From Asterionellopsis glacialis (lineage: Eukaryota; Bacillariophyta; Plagiogrammaphyceae; Rhaphoneidales; Asterionellopsidaceae), in contig WKLE02005780.1 in the NCBI GenBank assembly GCA_014885115.2, forward strand, positions 1 to 23,604: a stretch of 23,604 nt of DNA, in the 5' to 3' direction. Of this stretch, positions 19,017-23,604 are shown one piece after another. The stretch's first letter is position 1, and each line of letters begins with the position of its first letter. The notes beneath the pieces are model-generated. The model searched no databases and was not told the origin of the DNA. It saw only the letters and a program-made list of their open reading frames with translations. The position numbers were made by a program, and so were the translations under genes.

Positions 19017-19972
19017 TGATTGAAAAGCTGAGGGTTTTTATTATAATTAAATTAAATTAAATTAAATTAAATTAAATTAAATTAAATTAAATTAAATTAA
19101 ATTAAATTAAATTAAATTAAATTAAGAGAAGGAGTCATCTTCTCAAACCTTGAAAAGCCTTTATCAGGATTCTTTGGAAGAGAAACTCATCAATATTTAA
19201 GAAAAATGTAACTTTTGAATAACTTTGGATGAGCATTAGACAAGACATTATCCCATGTTCTTAGTCTCCCCTTGTCATATTTGTTATCATTAGAAGACAA
19301 GTTTTTACCAAATTGAAAACTGATTCAAACAACCACTATTTTTTGTTCTTAATTGAACCACTAATTTTTTTAATTGTGAAAATGTGTCAGAAAAACACAA
19401 AAAGAACAAACAATTTTCAAAGAAACTTTTGTTTTAAACAAAAACTTCACAATATAACTCAACTTGTTCTAACTTGACATTATAATGCTGCCTGAACCAG
19501 CTCAAACATTTGGTGTGAGCAACATAGTTGTTTTTCAGATTCCTGGATTTGAGCAAAAAGTGTAGATATTACATTTTCACATTTTCCATAATTGGAAATG
19601 AGACTTACAAAATAATTCTGGATTTTTGACACAGGGTAAAGCTCCAAATTGTGGGATTTTAAATTGTTCAAACTTTTGGCACCTTCTGTTTTTTAAAGAA
19701 ATGTCAAATGATAACCCTGATGTGATAAACAAGTAATTTATTTTGCATAATTTGATTTACTGTATTGGGCAGGTTAGGTGGAAAGGACATATTTAAAAAA
19801 ATGATGCACAGACATTATCTGGTACTCAATTCAATTTTTTGTGGTTCAGAAATCAGTTTTTAACTGGTATCATTGCCACATCATGTACCTACTAAATAAT
19901 ATGTGTACCTGGCTTGGTTACATACTTGCTTACTAACTAGCTACAGAAAGTAATGATGACATATGTTCTGAG
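19017..19972. other. Insertion-like non-coding block within the transposase
   Basis: The block separates the LYAER end of one transposase piece from the LYTELLSKEQK start of the next. It holds the ATTAA microsatellite and AT-rich sequence without CpG. The bases just outside it, 18956-18992 and 19973-20010, are similar (agagcaag ... caagct ... tttat-cagaa). That fits either a duplicated target or two overlapping copies of the transposon. A minus-strand ORF at 19480-19671 shows no coding evidence. Confidence 0.45.
19046..19125. repeat. Microsatellite (ATTAA)16
   Basis: Sixteen uninterrupted ATTAA units without a substitution. The purity contrasts with the decayed coding remains around it, so the expansion is younger than the transposon. 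Confidence 0.97.
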
Positions 19973-21026
19973 TAAGAGCAAGAGGCTATGCCAAGCTTTA
20001 TACAGAATTGTTGTCTAAAGAACAGAAACAGAAGAAACATTTGTTCAATTTTGCACAAAGGTTTTGCAATAATTGGGGGGTAAGAGGAGGAAAGTATTTA
20101 CTAGGGACGTATGATGAAAAGTAGTTCTGGGGGTTGGTGATGAGAAGGGATACACAAAGCTGCAAAGAACTTGGAATTTGACCAACAAGAAATTTTTGTT
20201 AAGGCATATGATCATAAGAGGAACCATATCAATAAGACCATCATGGGGATAGCTTTTATACAGCATTTGCATTTGATGACAGCCTTGATAATGGTGGTAA
20301 AGCAATGATCAAGCCTGGCTTCTTCCATTCATGGTCATACTACAAGGTGGCAGAAAAGATGGTACAAGAATCTGTTTGACAAGAAGATGGAAAGATGCAT
20401 CAGCAGATGGGACCAATAAAAAGGAGAAAAGATGATATATATCTTGTTGATTGTGCTGTTACTGGATCAAATGAGGGAACATCAGATAATCCTAAGTGTT
20501 CCTTTGAAACATCTATCAAAATTGTTTATTATCAAAAGGACATGACCTTGTCAAGGAAGGTGGAGAATAGGAAGGTTATACACCAATATTTCAATGTGCT
20601 GACAATGGTGCTGGTCCTCACAATGAAGAAGAATATAAACAATTTATAAAAAGCTATTGGGTACAGAAAAGGAATTGGTATTGGGAACCATAGGCATAGG
20701 CACCTCTAATGCCTCATATGAATGTTTTTGATTTATCTGTATTTCCTGTAATGTTGAGGAGGCACAATACACTTGTATGAATGGGGGGTTAGTTTGTGAG
20801 ATCTTACAAATAAAATTAGGAGGCTGCATTACAGATTTTTGGAATGACTTACCTCAAAAAACTAAAGTTGCACATCTGCATATATACAGCCAGGCCTATT
20901 GCATTGCATTAATTGTTATTAAAGCCAACAAAGGGGACACATTGTTTCTTGGAGAGAGGGGAGTGCTCCTACATGTAGGAATTCATGATGATTTCAATGA
21001 AACTGAAGATGGTCTTGTAATATGAA
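19973..21026 (+). pseudogene. Transposase catalytic domain (DDD type), frameshifts and stops
   Basis: Segments in order are AKLYTELLSKEQKQKKHLF and NWGVRGGKYLLGTYDEK (first Asp, codon 20113-20115), followed by a TAG at 20122 where Trp is expected before FWGLVMRR. Next come KAYDHKRNHINKTIMGIAF, AFAFDDSLDNGGKAMIKPGF, RRKDDIYLVDCAVTGSNEGT and FQCADNGAGPHNEEEY (second Asp, 20601-20603). MPHMNVFDLSVFP follows (third Asp, 20730-20732). The last 82 codons, 20777-21025, include ITDFWNDLPQKTKVAH and HVGIHDDFNETEDG. D-N-x3-H and P-x2-N-x2-D are the IS630/Tc1/mariner signatures, here with 42 residues between the last two Asp. At least three frame changes and several stops make it inactive. Two TAG codons just before MPHMN would each be Gln if CAG. 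Confidence 0.72.
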
Positions 21027-21326
21027 AGGATGGGACACATGTGCCCCCACCAACAGCTCTTCAAACAATCAATAGGCACTTTAGTACATTCATAATAATA
21101 GAATTGGGTTTAATGACAAGGAGTGGAATGCTATGCTGAATATTGGTTTATTTTGTTGTTTACAATGACAAGTCAAACAAAGTTGGTATGTAACAAAAAA
21201 ACAATATTATTGTTTTGTATTTCAGAGAAAAATGCGATACCAGATGTAAGAAATATTTTTGTGGGGGGTGTACTTTTCTGAAGTGGCAAAGGCAAAAAAA
21301 GAGCAATTCATCTAAGTTCTTGATTT

Positions 21327-21354
21327 GAGCTGAAAAGGAGCTGAAAAGGAGCTG
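21327..21354. repeat. Short tandem repeat, 11-base unit gagctgaaaag
   Basis: Two exact units at 21327-21337 and 21338-21348, followed by the partial unit gagctg. Confidence 0.85.
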
Positions 21355-21731
21355 GTATGATATGTTTCTAGAAGGCACAGATGGTTTGCCTTATGCTCAC
21401 CTGGGGTTCCAAATGCTATTAGGGCTCCTCTAGGCTGGAGTGTTGGCCCCATACAAAATTAGTACCATTAAAAAACCAATTTGAACCACTAATTTTCAAG
21501 CTGTTGAATTTGTTTATATTTGTTTTTTTATTAACCCTTTTGTCCCATCACACCCTTTACAATCAATCTATATTATACTCAACCCTTGTCTGGCACATTG
21601 GGATTATTGATTGACATGATTTTTGGAACTATATTTGCTCAAAGTTTGGGAACGTTTTTGGGTTTAGTGGGTCAAATTAGGTCTGTAGAATCCACATATT
21701 TTAGTACTCCTCCCAGCTAAAATGAAATTCA

Positions 21732-21768
21732 ACAGTTTGTCTCTTTGTTGGGGAAAGAGACAAACTGT
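21732..21768. repeat. Perfect 15-bp inverted repeat with 7-base loop
   Basis: The arm acagtttgtctcttt at 21732-21746 is the exact reverse complement of 21754-21768; the loop is gttgggg. The perfect stem stands out in otherwise decayed sequence. It may be a structured RNA or the trace of a small palindromic element. There is no evidence for transcription. Confidence 0.85.
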
Positions 21769-22080
21769 ACAGCACCATGCTCTAATCAACAAAACCAGGT
21801 ACAGATTTCTAGTAAGTACTGAATAAACGGTCAAAACTGTTGAAAAAGATTTTTAGCTTTTTTAGCTCCTAAGTAATTTCTACACATTTTCATCCAGCAG
21901 CACTTGATTGTCTTCTTAAAGAAAATTACCCCAATCAGGACTCCAACTGCAAATTTTTCTTGACAAGAATCCAGTTTATAAAACCAAGTGCAAAGCAAAA
22001 TTTCCTTATTTTATAACAAAAAAATGCCGGCCTGCCGGTTTTCATGAATTAACTCACAACCTAATTCAAAATAGAAAAGG

Positions 22081-22107
22081 CTCATAACTCATAACCCATA
22101 ACCCATT
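22081..22107. repeat. Heptamer tandem repeat, (C[TC]CATAA)3 plus partial
   Basis: Units ctcataa, ctcataa, cccataa and the partial cccatt follow one another. It is short and of no evident function. Confidence 0.7.
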
Positions 22108-23024
22108 GAATAGGATGAACAGACAAACTAAGATATATATATGACTGACAAGAGAAACTTGAGAAAAATAAAAAATTTCACATCATGAGCCTGATTTGCG
22201 TAGGTTTCTATACTCACAAAAAAATCAAAAAGAAAATTTTCATCAAATAAACATTAACAAAAAGACCAATAAAATTGAACAGAGTCATATTACAATTTCA
22301 TATACTGACAAACTTACATGCAAACAAATTGGACAAAACGTTTTTAACACAAAACTGAACAACAAAATAGCTGCCAAAAATGGACAAACTCAAAAATGAA
22401 ATTTGTTATCAATAAAACATTCTTTTACTTCACTGTTTGACTATGTTATTCACTATTACACAGTAAACACATCATGCAATCCAAACATATCTTCCATCAG
22501 CAAAACAAAAAAATATTATGCCTCCACTAAAAAATGAGTTGACTGCTGCCATTATATGAAGTTCTGAATTTGTATATTTTTGGTCATACTATTCTGTACC
22601 ATAACCTGGAAACTTTTACTTCTCTGCCAAGGAATTCTTATCCAAACACTGCTCTCCATGCAACAAAACCATGGCATTTTAATCCTCACCAACAGAGGCA
22701 ATGTCAGTGAAAATTTCGATGATGTTGCATTGCCATTTCTTAAAAATCAATTTTTGCTCCCGAACATTGATTTTTAACATACACACATTAGTAGAATTAC
22801 ATGAGATTGCAGGGTCCACCCAGGTCCCTCCCCAGGGGTCTTCTTACAATCAGTTTCCCCGATGTGCGGTTTTCCCAATATTAGAGTGCATGACACCACC
22901 CTTCTTGTCCATGTTTTTACATACCTATACATCACGTAGAAATCTACAAATTATTCTCAAATCGCTTTATTCTTTATTTACTACTGTTTTCTCAGCCTTG
23001 TCATCACCATGAGCACCTCCTCTG

Positions 23025-23604
23025 TCAGCCATCACTCTGTTGCAGGTAATTGTTACCACCTTTGTCTTCCTCCTGTTTTTGTATTTGCACAAGTCTGGTA
23101 AGTCGCTGTTCAAATCTTGTCTTGCTCTGCAATGAATACATGAACAGGGTATGAAAGATGTTTTCAAAAAAACAAATTTGTTGGTTTCCAATTTGTTCCT
23201 TTTCTCTTTTTTCATTGACCAAACAGATCTCATGTAACTGTGTAGTGTTTTCCACATACTTCTTTCCTTTTGTATCTAATATCTTACTTCTGTCACATAG
23301 GAGTATTTCTCCAGGATGATCTTTTTCTAATGTTATTTGTTGCTCTTTTGTTTCAACAACATAAAAAAAATACCTGCCATCTAATCCATAAGTACCCTTG
23401 CCTTTCAACCTCTCATCTTGTTCCATTTCAAATTTTTTCCAACTAACCATTGCTTCTGTTTCTTTTGACAATCCATCTTTACAGACTACAAAAGCCTGGT
23501 AGGCTGTTGGTATTCTATTCAACAGTTTTTCTTGGTCTTTGATGTACCACTTTGGTACCTTCCCATATCCGTCATGTGGGCCCTTGAAATTGTCAACAAT
23601 GGCA
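23025..23604 (-). CDS. C-terminal part of an unidentified protein leaving the window
   Basis: The minus-strand frame is open from the window edge (first full codon 23601-23603) to a stop at 23025-23027, giving 192 residues with no internal stop. The start lies outside. It begins AIVDNFKGPHDGYGKVPKWY, continues with IPTAYQAFVVCKDGLSKETE and YGLDGRYFFYVVETKEQQIT, and ends in a Lys/Gln/Glu-rich tail. The GPHDGYGK segment is faintly like the G-H-G-K-x3-D-G-x-G motif found near the end of some protist and animal transposase domains. With the low CpG content around it, a transposon origin is plausible. Unlike its neighbours on the left it shows no break. It could equally be a host gene with introns outside the window. 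No function is assigned. Confidence 0.5.
   Translation of the reverse strand, partial: AIVDNFKGPHDGYGKVPKWYIKDQEKLLNRIPTAYQAFVVCKDGLSKETEAMVSWKKFEMEQDERLKGKGTYGLDGRYFFYVVETKEQQITLEKDHPGEILLCDRSKILDTKGKKYVENTTQLHEICLVNEKREKEQIGNQQICFFENIFHTLFMYSLQSKTRFEQRLTRLVQIQKQEEDKGGNNYLQQSDG

Larger units (their letters stand above)
12590..21026 (+). mobile_element. Decayed IS630/Tc1/mariner-type DNA transposon split by a copia element
   Basis: Plus-strand coding remains lie on both sides of a minus-strand retroelement. An N-terminal part is at 12590-13080, and a helix-turn-helix-like and catalytic part at 18702-21025. The catalytic remains carry the three acidic positions of a DDE/D transposase: YDEK, CADNGAGPH and MPHMNVFDLSVFP. 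I remember transposases of this order from stramenopile genomes. Terminal inverted repeats were not found, so the limits are the limits of the coding remains. A further non-coding insertion appears to separate 19016 from about 19973. Confidence 0.65.
21027..23024. other. Long AT-rich region without a recognisable gene
   Basis: CpG is almost absent, as in the transposon to the left, and short ORFs at 21160-21378, 22196-22399, 22580-22777 and 22701-23012 have no coding signature. The stretch contains a perfect 15-bp hairpin, an 11-base and a 7-base tandem repeat, all listed or noted separately. It is probably transposon-derived sequence. Confidence 0.55.

Noticed and set aside
1..23604. tRNA or rRNA genes
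   Set aside because: No GGTTCGA-type T-loop with fitting arms and no rRNA-like sequence was seen on either strand; a covariance search would be needed to exclude diverged tRNAs.

Overview
The window looks like nuclear DNA of a photosynthetic stramenopile, most probably a diatom. Three things suggest this. There is a degenerate Ty1/copia element whose gag carries a W-x-W-C-x2-H-type knuckle and whose protease has a DNCA active site, as I recall from diatom (CoDi) elements. Both host genes encode secretory-pathway proteins of types I associate with diatoms. One gene has a short, clean GT-AG spliceosomal intron. No family search could be run, so the assignment rests on recognition.

Layout. (1) 1-3600 is transposon debris: the end of a plus-strand ORF at the left edge, a broken minus-strand transposon-like coding region (about 225-2470) with a zinc-binding cysteine cluster, then palindromic and tandem repeats. 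(2) About 3600-12590 is the host island with two convergent genes. The plus-strand gene at 5454-8007 has two exons and encodes an 805-residue type I membrane protein with signal peptide, repeated Cys-containing modules, one C-terminal membrane helix and a basic tail. The minus-strand gene at 8885-11026 is a single-exon secreted protein with a duplicated ankyrin block fused to a cysteine-rich domain. (3) About 12590-21026 is a nested transposon. A decayed plus-strand DNA transposon of the IS630/Tc1/mariner type (D, D-N-x3-H and P-x2-N-x2-D signatures) has been split by a decayed minus-strand Ty1/copia element (gag, protease, integrase, RT, RNase H in that order, about 13080-18091). (4) 21027-23604 is AT-rich and nearly devoid of CpG, ending in an unidentified minus-strand ORF that leaves the window.

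The clearest whole-window signal is CpG content. By hand count it is about 31 per kb in the host gene, about 10 per kb in the copia element and about 3 per kb in the DNA transposon and right flank. Most premature stops in the copia element are TGA where CGA is a possible ancestor, and the catalytic Asp codons of integrase and RNase H have become AAT after a C. This fits methyl-CpG deamination acting longer on the outer transposon than on the nested one. I found no convincing tRNA, rRNA, CRISPR array or bacterial-type system.
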